The notes below the pieces were generated by a model, which worked only from the letters and a program-made list of their open reading frames with translations, was not told where the DNA came from and searched no databases. Position numbers and translations under genes: made by a program. Positions 52,553 to 63,759 of a stretch of DNA of 64,000 nt are shown one piece after another; within the stretch, counting starts at the first letter, position 1; the number at the start of each line of letters is the position of its first letter. Location: positions 156,663-220,662 of the forward strand of contig NW_004624882.1 of the NCBI RefSeq assembly GCF_000247695.1, read 5' to 3'. The DNA comes from Heterocephalus glaber (Eukaryota; Chordata; Mammalia; Rodentia; Bathyergidae).

Positions 52553-53895
52553 ATGAGAAGGCAAGGGAACAAAATGGCTCCCCAAACTCCCAATTCCCCC
52601 AAAGCTGATCCATGGGGCATCACAGGATATGGGAACCAAAAGCCACACAGTCAAATTATTCAAAATGAAATCAGAGGAGATAACAAAACAGATCAATAAC
52701 ATATTTGGCAAGCTCACAGACCATATAAGTAAACACATATTGGGCCAAATAAACAAAATGGTTAGCACGTCTATAGAAGACACTAATAAAAAGCTAGCAC
52801 AGTTAAACAAAATGATGCAAAACATGAATGACCAGCATAGAAAAAAAAAGTTAGAGTGCATAAAAAGCTCCACATAAAATTCAGGAGATTAAATTCTTTC
52901 AAAAGTATGGGCAGCAGGAGTGACCAATGGAAGGATAGTGTCAGAACTAGAAGACAGGGCTGTTGTTGGTGACCAATTAATGAGAGATACCTTAAGAACA
53001 ACAAGGGAGCATGAAAACTAGATCAAACTGCTCCTAGAAAAACCAAAGAGGACTAATTTAAGATTAATATGAATTAGTGAAAAGCCAGAAGACAGCACAA
53101 ATGGCATAAAAATTTATTTACTGAAATAATAGCAGGAAACATTCCAAATAAGGGAAAATAATTTAACATTAGATTAGTGAGGCGCATGGAACTCCAAATA
53201 GCCATGACTGAAAAGAATCGCTCCACAATACATCATAGTCAAAATCCCAGAAGTCCAACACAAGATTAGAATCTTAAAACCAGAGAAGAGCAATTAATAA
53301 CTTATAAAGGTAAAACCATTAGAATTACAGCAGACTTCCCACACAAACCTTAAAGGCCAGGAGAGCTTGAAGTGTTTCAAGCCCTAAAAGAAAGCAATTT
53401 CTAACCCAGGCTGATATATCCTACAAAACTATCTTTCAAAATTGATAAAGGAACCAAAGTGTACAATAGATATTGGGAAATGGGAAGAAAATGTTGAAAT
53501 GAGAAGGGGAATGAGGGAGGGAGGAGAGGGAAAGAAAAAAAAGGAGCAAGAAAAAGAAAAAAAGATGAAGGGAGGGGAGGAGAATGGGAGAAAAGAAGAA
53601 GCAAGATATATCAGACACAGGTACAAATTCCCTATGATGAATGTTATCATTATGTATATCTAAAATGTACCAGGAAAATAAGAAGTAAAAATGTTCAACC
53701 GCCCCCCCCAAAAAACTACAGAATGTTGAGAATTGTAAAAAAAAGATGCAGAAATAAGGTATTTCCACGATAAAGTGCACTTAAAGAAACTTACACCACC
53801 AAAGCAGCACTCCAAAAAATTATCAAGGATATCAAGGATACTCTAGAAAGAGACAATGAAGCTAACAATGATAAAAGATCTAAGAAACGAACATA
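52553..53895 (+). pseudogene. L1 ORF1 pseudogene of the second long L1
   Basis: Starts MRRQGNKMAPQTPNSPKADP. Several frame changes follow. The coiled coil is visible at 52629-52877 (KQINNIFGKLTDHISKHILG). The C-terminal region near 53380-53430 (text for 'QALKESNF-stop-PRLIYPTKLSFKI') is split by the nested L1 tail. No continuous frame exists; the RNA-binding domains are not translatable. Confidence 0.82.
53448..53700 (+). mobile_element. L1 3' tail inserted inside L1 ORF1
   Basis: Polypurine tract, 'cacaggtacaaattccctat', 'gatgaatgttatcattatgt', 'atatctaaaatgtaccag' in 3' UTR order. The ORF1 text before it ('actatctttcaaaattg') picks up after it ('agatgcagaaataaggtatt'). Confidence 0.88.
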
Positions 53896-54606
53896 ACAGG
53901 TAGAGTGAGCAGTTAAGTAGAAGGGAAAGACAGGGAATCAGCAATAGGAAAATAAGGCAGTGACAGGAATAAATCAATACCTATTAGTAATAACTCTCAA
54001 TGTGAACGGTCTCGATTCCCCAATCAAAATACACAAACTAGCAGAATGAATCAAGAAATAAAATCAAATGTTCTCTATATAAGAAATACATTTAACCCCA
54101 AAAGAAATTCATAGACTAAAAATCAAAGGGTAGAAAATAATATTCCATGTAATGGGGAAGCTCCCCAAAGCAAGTGTAACTATCCTATATTCAGACAAAG
54201 TGGACTTTAATCCAAAATTGATCAAAAGAGGCAATGAAGGTCACTACATATTGGTTATGGGAAAAATCCAATAGGAAAAGATAACAATTATCAACATATA
54301 TTCTCATAAACAACAGCACACCCAACTTTATAAAACAAGTACTACTGGACATAAAATATCAAACAAACATAGAGACAATTGTAGTGGGGAATTTCAATAC
54401 TCACTATCACAAATAGATCAACTAGACAGAAAAAAAAATCAACAAAGGAATATCAGAGTTGAACAAAACCTTTGAACAGAAGGACTTAATGGATATCTAC
54501 AGAGTGTTCCATCCAACAACAAAAAAATATACATTCTTCTTAGTAGCAAATGGAACTTTCTCCAAAATAGACCTCATATTAGCCAATAAAGCAAGCCTAA
54601 TTAAAT

Positions 54607-54614
54607 GTAAAAGA
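54607..54614. repeat. SINE target-site duplication, left
   Basis: gtaaaaga, repeated at 54700-54707. Confidence 0.75.
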
Positions 54615-54699
54615 GGGCCAGGGATTTAGCTCAGTGGTTCCACTGCCTGCCTCACAAGCGCAAGGTCCCAAGTTCGATCCCTGGTACCAAAAAAAAAAA
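54615..54699 (+). mobile_element. Young tRNA-Ala-like SINE in L1 ORF2
   Basis: 'gggccagggatttagctcag', 'cactgcctgcctcacaagcg', B box 'aagttcgatcc', 'ctggtacc' and an A tail. Confidence 0.93.
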
Positions 54700-55858
54700 G
54701 TAAAAGAATTGAAATTATGCCATGCATACTATCAAATCATAGCACAATGCAACTAGAAATCAACAACAAAACAATACAGAAATTGTGCAAATGGATGGAA
54801 ACTAAACAGTGCACTCTTAAATAAACAATAGGTTAGAGAAAAATCAAAAGAGAACGAAAACAGTTTCTAGAACTAAATGATAATGCCAGTGCAACATACT
54901 AGAACCTATGGGACACAATAAAAGTGGTCCTAAGAGGGAAGTTTATAGCTGCAAATGTCCATACCATAAAAACAGAGCAAGCCCAAATAAATAAGCTAAT
55001 AATGCACCTCAACGTCCTAGAAAAATAAGAACTATCCAAATGCAAAAATAGCACAAGGAAGAAAATCATAAAGATCAGAGCAGAAATTGATGAAATTGGG
55101 ACCAAAATACAAGGAATCAATAAATCAAGACTCGGTTCTTTGAACAAATTTTTTAAAAAATAGACAAACCCTTTGCCAAGCTAACCAAAAAGAGGAGAGA
55201 AAAGACCCAAATAAATGCAATTAGAAATGAAAAGGGTAAAATTACAATGGGCACTGCCCCCAAAAAGATTATTAACAAACCTGTACACAAATACATTGGA
55301 GAATTCAGAAGAAATGGAAGATTCCTAGATATGTATGAATTACCAAAACTGAACAAAGATTTAAAAACCCTGAATGATCCAATAACAGGCAGTGAAATTG
55401 AAGCAGGAAAAAAACCCCGACCAACTAAGAAAAGTCCAAGTCTGGATGGATTCACTGCTGAATTCTACAAAAACTTCAAGGAAGATCTAACATCAATACT
55501 CCTCAAGCTCTTTAGTGAAATTGAAAGGGAAGAAGTACTCCCAAAGTTATTTCTGGAAGCTACTATTACCCTGATTCCAAAACCAGACAAGAATCCAACC
55601 AAAAAACTGATGAACATAGATGCAAAAATTCTCAATGAGATCCCGGCAAACAGAATACAACAAATCATCCAAAAGATCACACATTATGACCAGGTAGGCT
55701 TCATCCCAGGGATGCAAAGATGATTCCACATATGCAAATCAATAAATGCAAAACATCACATAAACAGAAGCAAGGACAAAATCACATCATCTCAATAGAT
55801 GCAGAAAAAGTCTTTGACAAAATCCAACATCCTTTCATGATAAAAACACTGAAGAAAA

Positions 55859-55955
55859 GGGCCAGGGACTTAGCTCAGTGGCACTGTGCCTGACTTGCAA
55901 AGCACAAGGTCCTGAATTTGATCCCTGGTACCAGAAAAAACAAACAAACAAAAAA
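55859..55955 (+). mobile_element. Young-type tRNA-Ala-like SINE in L1 ORF2
   Basis: 'gggccagggacttagctcag', 'tgtgcctgacttgcaaagca', diverged B box 'gaatttgatcc', 'ctggtacc'. ctgaagaaaa (55849-55858) and ctgaaaaaat (55956-55965) are the probable TSD. More diverged than its siblings. Confidence 0.88.
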
Positions 55956-57033
55956 CTGAAAAAATTACTTGGAAAACACTGAGGAAAATATATATAGAAG
56001 GTCCTTATCTCAATGTGATAAAAGCCATTTATGGCAAACCTACTGCCAATGTCATATTAAATGAGGAAAACAGAAAGCTTTCCTTTTAAAATCAGGAACA
56101 AGACAACAAGACAAGGATGCCCACTATCATCACTCCTGTTCAACACAGTATTCAAAACGTTTGCAAGAGCACTTAGTCAAGAAAAAGAAACAAAAGGGAT
56201 ATGTATAGGAAAGGAAGAAGTCAAATTATCATTATTCGCAGGTGACATGTTCCTATAATACAAGACCCAAAAAATCCACAAAAGACTCTCAGAATTAACA
56301 ACCAAATTCAGTAATGTAGTAGTATACAAAATCAACATACAAAAATCAAGTGTTCCTGTACACCAATATAAACCTACTAAAGAAATTAGGAAAACAATAC
56401 CATTTACAATAGCATCAAGAAAAATTAAATACTTAGAAATTAACCTAAGGAAGTGAGAGACCTCTACCATGAAAACTAAAGTACTCTGAAAAAGGAAATA
56501 GAAGAAGACATCAAAAAATGGAAAGTTATTCCCTGCTACTGGATAAGAAGTACCAATATGATCAAAATGGCCATACTTCCAAAATTGATATACCAATTTA
56601 ACACAATCTCAATGGAAATACCAACAGCATTATTCACAAAACTGGAGCAAACAATTCTAAAATTTGCATGGAACCACAAGAGATTCAGAATAGCAAAAGC
56701 AATTCTGGGTAAAAAGAATAAAGCAGGAGGCATCACAATCTTGGGCTTGAAGTTATATTACAAAGCTATGGTGATTAAAAAGCAGCATGGTACTGACACA
56801 AAAACAGACATAAGAATTAATGGAACAGAGTAGAGAATGCAGAAACAACTCCAAACACATTCAACTATTTTATCTTTGACAAAGGGGCCAAAAACATATT
56901 CTGGAGAAAAGATAGCCTCTTTAATAAAAGGCTCTGAAAAAACTGGCTACCCACATGCAGAAGATGGAATCTAGACCCATATCTCTCACCATCAACTAAG
57001 CTTAAATCAAAATTAATCAACGAACTAAATGTT

Positions 57034-57047
57034 AAAACAGAAACACA
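57034..57047. repeat. SINE target-site duplication, left
   Basis: aaaacagaaacaca, repeated exactly at 57134-57147. Confidence 0.92.
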
Positions 57048-57133
57048 GCCGGGTTTTAGCTCAGTGGTTCCACCGCCTGCCTCGCAAGCTGAAGTCCCGA
57101 GTTCGATCCCCAGTACCAAAAAAAAACAAAACA
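57048..57133 (+). mobile_element. Young tRNA-Ala-like SINE in L1 ORF2
   Basis: Starts 'gccgggttttagctcagtgg', 'ccgcctgcctcgcaagc', B box 'gagttcgatcc', 'ccagtacc' and an (A)nC tail; 14-bp exact TSD. Confidence 0.95.
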
Positions 57134-57147
57134 AAAACAGAAACACA
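57134..57147. repeat. SINE target-site duplication, right
   Basis: Exact match to 57034-57047. Confidence 0.92.
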
Positions 57148-57396
57148 ACCCACTGGAAGGTAAAATGGAAATCATAGGTGTAGGCAAGGATTTTCTGAAC
57201 AGAATCCTGGTTCCACAGGAAATAGCACCAAGAATCAACAAATGGGATCATATCACATTAAAAAGTTTCTGCACAGCAAAAGAAAGAACCAATAGAGTGA
57301 AAAGACAACTTACAGAATGGGAAAAAGTTTTGCCAGCTATTACTCAGACAAAGGACTAATATTTAGAATATGTAAAGAACTCAATGACTAGATAAA

Positions 57397-57768
57397 CAAC
57401 ATGTAGTACCCCCAGACCATGGTATATTATCAAGCTGTAAAAATGAAGTAAAGTACTGGTACCTGCTACTACATGATGCAAAGTAAAGCAAGCCAAACAA
57501 GAAGGCCATGTATCGTACAATTCCACTCATCTGAAATATCCAGAAGAGACAAATTCACAGAGAGAGAAAGTAGATTCTTGGCTACGGGCCCGGGGGAGGG
57601 TAGGATGGGGTGCGACCACTTGCTTAGTGGATGTGAGGTTCAAATCCCTCTGGGGTGTTAAAAAATGTCCTGGAAGGAGACACTACTGCTGTTTCCATCA
57701 TGATGCGAGTGTAGTGCCCCTGAATTCGTATGCTGTGTGAATTTTACCTCAATAAAATTAAAAAGAAA
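57397..57768 (+). repeat. Old L1M 3' end
   Basis: 'ccatggtatattatcaagct', 'catgtatcgtacaattccac', 'ggggtgttaaaaaatgtcct' and 'gtgtgaattttacctcaata' follow the L1M 3' order. Confidence 0.8.
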
Positions 57769-57769
57769 A

Positions 57770-58140
57770 ATACCATAATAGATACAGAAAATGTAATTGT
57801 ATACAATGAAGTACCACTCTGCTATAAAAAGAATACATTTTAGTCATTTGTAAGAAAATGGATGCACACTAAGATCCTAATGTTAAGTGAAGTAAATTAG
57901 ACATGCAAGCTCAAATACTGCACACAAGCTTAAATACTGTTGAAGAGTGAAATAAAACATGCATAATAAGAAACAGGGAGCTAGATCTTTTGCAAATGGG
58001 AAGGGAACCAAGAGATAGGAGAGGGAGGGAGGGGAGGAGAAGGGGACAAGTAAAAAGAATTAAGATGTGTTATGTACACGGACCAACTCCCTATGATGAA
58101 TGAAATCATTATGGACTGCAAACATGGGCTAATGATTTTT
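57770..58140 (+). repeat. L1 3' end (diverged, rodent type)
   Basis: 'gtaccactctgctataaaaa', 'gtaagaaaatggatgcacac', 'taagtgaagtaaattagaca', polypurine tract, 'gaccaactccctatgatgaa'. The same 3' UTR architecture as the younger L1 tails. Confidence 0.82.
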
Positions 58141-58635
58141 TTAAACGAAAGATACATATTACCAAAGTGTTTCCAACTTAAAGGAAGAGGAAATTCCAAT
58201 CTAATCCACTTGAGATGTAGAGTTTATTCACATCCCCCTCACTTGAAAAGTTTGGCACTTAGAATTTTCACCATAGGCTATTCAGGATGGTGAGAGGTTT
58301 TGTTGGTTTTTTTTTAACATTTATGAAAGTTTATAAATACAAAAACTTTCACAACAGTCAAAGGAGCTTATACTAGCTTGGAATAAAAGATAGCTCCTTC
58401 GGGGAGGGGTAGAAGGTAGGATTTGAGCAACACACAGTAGCTTGGGATGGAAAACATTTTTAAGGATCACCATTGTTGAAAAATAATAGTAATGAGGTCC
58501 ACGTCCTGAAAAGCATTCAAATATACCCGAATGACTAACAGCCCTGGAGTGCATACTAAGGATTCCTGAATGTAGAGGATTGGGCTGGAAGAACTGTCAA
58601 GTTCCCTTTAACTCAGAGAGATGCTATGACACATT
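58141..58635. other. Intergenic, no recognisable feature
   Basis: No assignment. Confidence 0.4.
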
Positions 58636-58639
58636 TTCT

Positions 58640-58795
58640 TTCTAAAATGTTTATTATTAGTCCATATTTGCAGTAGCTAATGATTACATTCATCATGAGG
58701 GAATTGGTACATGTACATAACACACCTTAATTTTTTTGTATCTCTTTCTCCACTCCTCCTTTCCTTCTCCCTCCATTTCTTGGTCTCCTTTGTTT
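58640..58795 (-). repeat. L1 3' tail, diverged
   Basis: Inverse 3' tail: 'gattacattcatcatgaggg', 'aattggtacatgtacataac' and a polypyrimidine tract. Confidence 0.78.
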
Positions 58796-59582
58796 TTTCA
58801 AGAATCATTTAGGAGGGGAGATAGCAAAATTCTAGCCCAAAGCCGTGAATGTTTCCCAAGGTGCTACAAAATTCATTGTTACTAGGCAACCAGAAAATGT
58901 AGGAGGAGTAAGAGAAATCATTGTCAGCTGACACAAATGATAAGCTAGCTTAAAAAACTTTTTGAACTCAATGCATATTTCAATGTTAAATTTCATCTAC
59001 AGAACAAGGACACGCTGTCACCTTAGCTGTACTCTTGGACATTCCTTGTGAGTTCCTGATGCTCCATTGTGAGCTGTGATCTAAATTCATGTATGCAGGC
59101 AACTCAGTCACAAGCCAAAGCATAGAATGGGCCACCAAAGACACAACCATCAGAGATGGACATCGCTCAGAACTCTAGATTGGAATGCTCAGTGCAAACC
59201 AAAGAAAAATCCATTGCTGATTGCTTGGACTCCCAGGAGACAGCACGAAATGAATGACCTGTGTTTTTAGCCAGCTTTGAACTCCAGGGCCCCTTGGGAT
59301 GCTGCTGTTTTCTATTTTGTCTGCATCCTCCTGCTTTTAACCTGTGATTCTGCACCACTCACAGCAGGATGTAGCCATTTTCCCGACCGCTAATCCACAG
59401 CTGAGCTGGACACTGATTCTGAAAGGGAACCTCAGAACACAGCACTGGCCAATCTAGATTTGTTGGGTTTTCAATGCGTGGCCTGGGATATCGAACTGTT
59501 ATCTCCAAGACTCACTTTCCTCATCCAAGGAAACACGAGGCAAGGTGTCTCCACAGTAAGGTCACCAGTAAAGTGTAAGAGA
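58796..59582. other. Intergenic, no recognisable feature
   Basis: A weak MIR-like line ('gactcactttcctcatccaa') at about 59510. Otherwise nothing assignable. Confidence 0.4.
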
Positions 59583-59590
59583 GAATCTAG
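59583..59590. repeat. SINE target-site duplication, left
   Basis: gaatctag, repeated at 59685-59692. Confidence 0.8.
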
Positions 59591-59684
59591 GCTGGAGATT
59601 TAGCTCAGTGGTTTCGCCGCCTGCTGTGCAAGCGCAAAGACCCAAGTTCGATCCCTGGTACCAAAAAAAAAAAAAAAAAAAAGG
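59591..59684 (+). mobile_element. Young tRNA-Ala-like SINE
   Basis: 'gctggagatttagctcagtg', 'cgccgcctgctgtgcaagcg', B box 'aagttcgatcc', 'ctggtacc' and a 20-base A tail. Confidence 0.94.
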
Positions 59685-59692
59685 GAATCTAG

Positions 59693-60162
59693 TGTCCTCG
59701 CCCCTTGTGCAGGGAGATGCTCAGGAGAAAGCTGGGTGCACCTCCATCTGTCCCCTGCAGGTGACTGAAGAGACCCCAGGAGAATCATGAGGGTCTGTTT
59801 TCTCCCACCTCCGAGGACAATTAGATCCTTAAACATCTCACGGCCAAAACAGAATCTTCTTGTCTTCCCTCTCCAAGTTGAATGTGGTAAAATACAAAAG
59901 GTCAAGTTGCTTCCTCTCCAAGGCCCTCCCTGATGGCCCTTCCTCCCACACGTGACCCTGGGCCCTCTCTGGCTTGCTCCCCTGCCCTAGAGAGTGCTGC
60001 TCAGGTCTTTTCCTGCTCTCCCTCCTCCATTAAACTCACCTCCTCTCCACAGGGCTCATCGAATTCAGGCATTTAGGTGAGGCGATGAGATTCAGGGAAA
60101 TCTCAGTCATATTTTTAAAAATCACTTGGAATTGATATTTATTTGTAGTTTAAAATTAAACT
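59693..60162. other. Intergenic, no recognisable feature
   Basis: GC-moderate sequence. A minus-strand open stretch (59600-59905) runs through the SINE and is not coding. Confidence 0.4.
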
Positions 60163-60305
60163 GGGCCAGATGTGGTGGTACATGCCTATAATCCTAACAC
60201 TTGGAAGACTGAGGCAGGAGGATCACAGGTTCAAGGCCAGCCAGCCTGAACTACATAGCAGACCCTATCTCAGAAAAACTAATAATAGTAATGTAAAAAT
60301 AAAAT
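60163..60305 (+). repeat. B1-type SINE
   Basis: 'gggccagatgtggtggtaca', 'agactgaggcaggaggatca', 'caaggccagccagcctgaac', 'gcagaccctatctcag' and an A-rich tail. Confidence 0.92.
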
Positions 60306-60312
60306 AAGTTAA

Positions 60313-60420
60313 GCTGGGCATGGTAGCACATGCCTAAAAGTCCCAGCTATGAAGCAGGCTGAGGTGGGAGGGATCATAAGCTCAGAAGTATGAGACCTAC
60401 TTGGGCAACATAGCAAGACT
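60313..60420 (+). repeat. B1-type SINE, tandem neighbour
   Basis: 'agctgggcatggtagcacat', 'aggctgaggtgggagggatc', 'gggcaacatagcaagactca', then its tail is replaced by the microsatellite. Confidence 0.9.
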
Positions 60421-60435
60421 CACTCTCTCTCTCTC

Positions 60436-60499
<64 letters not shown>

Positions 60500-60512
60500 A
60501 CACACACACACA
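60421..60512. repeat. Compound (CT)n(CA)n microsatellite
   Basis: A CT run with a CACT interruption, then CA repeats with one CACTCA break. Confidence 0.97.
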
Positions 60513-60514
60513 CT

Positions 60515-60720
60515 AAATTATTAGGAAAGTATCTCTACCGTGGAGTAAGATACACTATGTATTTTTCCTGATCACAAAAATAATTCTTTTTAATTTCTAG
60601 CACTGCAAGAAAAGTCTTGCTCATTGTAGAAGTCTGGGAAAACACAAATGCATGAAAATAAAGCTAAAAACTTCATAATCCCATATCCTAGGGACAAATC
60701 CTGTTAATATATCTCGGAAT
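60515..60720 (-). repeat. Old L1ME-type fragment
   Basis: 'tcacaaaaataattcttttt', 'gtagaagtctgggaaaacac', 'aaaacttcataatcccatat' and 'aatcctgttaatatatctcg' fit the inverse L1ME 3' UTR. Confidence 0.65.
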
Positions 60721-60764
60721 AGGTTAATATATTGATATATATTAGCAAGGCTAGGGTCACTGCT

Positions 60765-60968
60765 GTGACACGTAAGTCTCAAGCTGGACTTGGGGGCACC
60801 ACCTGTGATCCCAGCACACTGGGAGGCTGGTGGGGCGGGTCACAAGTTGGAGCCCAGCCTGGGGAACTCAGAGACTTGGCAAGACTCTCAAAATTAAAAA
60901 AAAAAATTAAAAAGCACCGAGGATGTATCTCAGTGCCAAGGACCTGGGTTTAATCACCACCCTCCACA
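60765..60968 (+). repeat. B4-type composite SINE
   Basis: B1 part 'gtgatcccagcacactggga', 'ggagcccagcctggggaact', then A-rich linker and ID part 'gcaccgaggatgtatctcag', 'gacctgggtttaatcacc'. Confidence 0.85.
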
Positions 60969-61134
60969 CACAAACACAACCCTAAAATACTTACGAGCTC
61001 CAACATGACCACAGTTTATTTCTGGGTCACCAGTGAGTCCAGGACAGTTGCAGGTTGTAGGTGGAAGAGGACAGAGCCTCTGTTCCACTCATTCAGAGAC
61101 CCAGGCGGGTGGGCCATTCAGTAGGTTGTAGGGT

Positions 61135-61410
61135 TTTGTTTTTGCACTGGAGATTGGATCCAAGGTCTTCACACTTAGCTATATTCCTAGGTCTTTTTAT
61201 TTGTTTATTATTTTAATTTGGAGACAGGTTCTCACTAAGTTGCCCAGGTGGGATTCCAACTTGTGATCCTCCTGCTTCAGCCTCCCAGAGTACTGGGATT
61301 ACGGGCAAGCACCACCACTAAACTGGCTTCCAACTTACAAGAGCCCTCCTGTCTCAGCCTCCTGAGTACTGAGAGTGCAGGCCTGCACCACAACACCTGT
61401 CTGCATCGTA
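61135..61410 (-). repeat. B4-type SINE with a duplicated B1-like end
   Basis: Inverse ID ('tgcactggagattggatcca', 'cttagctatattcctaggtc'), inverse B1 ('ggagacaggttctcactaag', 'cctcccagagtactgggatt'), then a second B1-like run 'tgtctcagcctcctgagtac' with 'ctgcaccacaacacctg'. Confidence 0.82.
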
Positions 61411-61449
61411 GGCACTTGAGAAGCACGTCTGGTCTCTACCTACTAGAGT

Positions 61450-61469
61450 TCAGCACCGCCCCCCCCCCC
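61450..61469. repeat. Short poly-C tract
   Basis: A homopolymer-like C run after 'cagcaccg'; a likely slippage site. Confidence 0.8.
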
Positions 61470-61599
61470 GTTGTGGTCATCTGAACTATTTCCAGATACT
61501 GCTAAGTGTAATTTCACATAACTGCTTCCCCTCTCTAGAGCAACTGCTGCATTCTTGTTTTTGTTTTGTTCTTCTTTTTGCTAGTTTGTCTCACCCTCT

Positions 61600-61890
61600 G
61601 ATAAAAAGCCTTTTGCAGTAATTTCAACTTTAGCAGTTGATATTTACTTAGGAGAGAGTCCCAGAAGAAGGATTATCAGGTCAGAGGCTATGAATATTTT
61701 TAAGTCTCTTGATACATACTGCCAAATGGCTTTCCAGAGAGCCTTGACAATATACTCACCCACCTGCAGTGTATCTTGCTTTACTTTGAAAAGATTTTGG
61801 TCACTTAATATGAGAAAAGGTATTATTATTATGTTAGGATAGCATTTCTTTAAATAATAGTAAAATCAAGGATGCTCATTAGCCCACCTC
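61600..61890 (-). repeat. Old L1ME-type 3' end
   Basis: 'tcccagaagaaggattatca', 'acatactgccaaatggcttt' and 'ccacctgcagtgtatcttgc' read as inverse L1ME. Confidence 0.7.
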
Positions 61891-63029
61891 TGCACACTGC
61901 TAATAGCCTTTATTCATTTTCCAACTGCTGTTTTGTTTTTCTTAAGGGTTTTAGGGACAATCGCTTATTGAAATCAATCCATGACACTTCCAAAGTGAGG
62001 ATAATTTTTTCTACTAAAGTGTGGCTTTCCTTTGACATTCTGTACACAATTGTTATAACTTGGTGGTTTTCTTTTAATCACAGCATCCCATTGTGAGTAG
62101 CTCCAATATTTGGACAGCTGGTCTTTCTTTGGTTAAAAAAAATTCCAGACTTCTAGGGAATGACTGAAAGCAGGCCAATAGGTTTACTTTCATCTCAGTA
62201 CTCAAAACCTTCCAGTTCTTAGTCCCAGGGTGGCTCAGGGAGGTCATATTTTGTCAGACTGTCATGCTCAGGGTCTGGCTTGCTGTTTTCACTATCTCTG
62301 GGTGCCTCCTAAGACCTAGGAACCAACCAAACTGCTCTTCCCTAAACCAGGACTTAGCACAAGCTCCTCATTGCCCTTGCTCTGTCTGCCTCTGTCATGT
62401 GTCCCTTGCAGGCAGCTTCAGTGGCTGTCATCTGCAGCTGGGTTCCTACATAGACGGCTACTCAGGACTCAAATGGATTACTTTCTTGTAACAGGAGGAC
62501 AAAAAGTTAAACCTATGAGCTCCTTGCTACTTTATTCTTGCACGAAGATTGGTTAGAAATGATTATTCCCGTGGGATTGTGAAAATGAGCCCCTGATCTG
62601 CCTAGCACAAATCTCCATACTTTTATGTAAAATATTATTAGGCTTTCTAGAGCTCTGCCTTGATAAAATCTTTCCTAATCCAATAAATTTCAATAGATGA
62701 AATGCTGGCTTCCTCCTCCCTTTCTTAGTCCCAAAGCCTCTCTCTTCTGGTTTAAATGTTCCTTAAATGTGCTATCTATTGTTATTGTTTATGTAACCCT
62801 CTGTTCAAGTATCACGATGTATTTCCACAACAATAAAGAAACACGACGTAAAATATCAGAGGCAAATATCTGGCTGAGAAATGTCACAGAAAGCATTAGC
62901 CGGACAGAACTGCAAAGGTCTCATGGTTTTTCTAATACCTCTAGGGGCAAGAAGATTCTTTTCTAAGGAGACAGAAGGAATTTAAACTCTGGCCACTGCT
63001 CAATCAACGATCACTTAAAGGCTCAAGGG
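61891..63029. other. Promoter-upstream region, no recognised repeat
   Basis: About 1.1 kb that I cannot assign to repeats, lying 0.9-2 kb upstream of the CpG-island start codon. No exon or domain visible. It may hold distal promoter sequence; this is inference. Confidence 0.35.
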
Positions 63030-63655
63030 CGAGGCCCGAGGAGCCGGAGCAGAGGTTGGTTGGAGCAAGTCTCCCAGGTGTCCAAGAGCCTCCCAAGATG
63101 GGCGTGCAGGGGTCCTGTGGGCTGACTTTGAGCACCACCAAATCAGGGCCCACCCTGGCGGAGTTCCACCCGGGTCCTTCTGAGCCACCTGTTCTTCCCC
63201 AGGTGACTTCAGCCGGGGCTTTGTGGCTAGGGTGTGCCCTCGAGTCACCCGGCGGATCTTACTCTCCTGCGTGGCCCGGGTCGAGACCCGCTAAATGGAG
63301 TCCCTACCTGCAGCGCATATCTGAACAAAAGGATCTGGGGCAGGGGATGGAGGCGGCGCTGCCAAGTCTTGGGTGTCCTTGTTCAGAGTCTCAGGCCTCA
63401 GTTTCTGGGTCTGTACATTGGGCAGTGGCGAAGACCACCAAGCTCCCTTCAGCTCTAACAGTTGCATTTGGGACGTGGATCGGCACCTCTGTCATCCTCG
63501 AAGCCCTGTCCCCTCTGTCCCCTCTGTCCCCATCCCTCGCCGGCTTTTCGCCCTCCCTCGGGGGTCCCGGAGCCTGCCCCGGGCTGTGCGGGCAGACAGG
63601 GCCGCCCGCCGCCCCCCAGCGGGCCCTCGCCGCGGACGCACAAAGCCCCCGGCGC

Positions 63656-63663
63656 TGACGTCA
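63656..63663. promoter_or_regulatory. Perfect CRE (TGACGTCA)
   Basis: Full palindromic CREB/ATF site 234 bp upstream of the candidate start codon and inside the CpG island, a position where CREs are commonly functional. Predicts cAMP/Ca-responsive or ATF-regulated transcription; not proven. Confidence 0.8.
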
Positions 63664-63759
63664 GGGCCCCCTCTCTGCGCGGCCGGCCCCCAGCGCGGGC
63701 GGAGCCGCGCGCGCTCCCACCCCGGCCGAGCAGGAGCAGGAGCGGCGGCCAGCGCACCA

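Larger units (their letters stand above)
50930..57395 (+). mobile_element. Second long L1, older, with four nested insertions
   Basis: GC-richer leader (about 50930-51600), a long T-rich block (51600-51930), ORF1 remnant, ORF2 remnant. The left boundary is uncertain (somewhere 50900-51400). The right end stops at about 57395, inside the ORF2 tail region, and abuts an older L1M fragment. Interrupted by an L1 3' tail (53448-53700) and young SINEs at 54615, 55859 and 57048. More decayed than the 29-kb copy. Confidence 0.85.
53960..57395 (+). pseudogene. L1 ORF2 pseudogene of the second long L1
   Basis: The head aligns to INQYLLVITLNVNGLDSPIK with both candidate start ATGs mutated. The endonuclease region has multiple stops. 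RT motifs: [20 protein letters not shown] near 55440, [13 protein letters not shown] near 56110, and the active site reads FAGD at 56235-56246 instead of FADD. The tail ends near 57359 (NRVKRQLTEWEKVLPAITQT) with the Cys-rich end absent. Three SINEs interrupt it. Non-functional. Confidence 0.9.

Noticed and set aside
63056..63658. 200-codon open frame upstream of the CpG island
   Set aside because: High G+C removes stop codons by chance; opposite-strand frames are also open (for example 63455-63952); residue content is Pro/Ser/Gly-rich without a domain.
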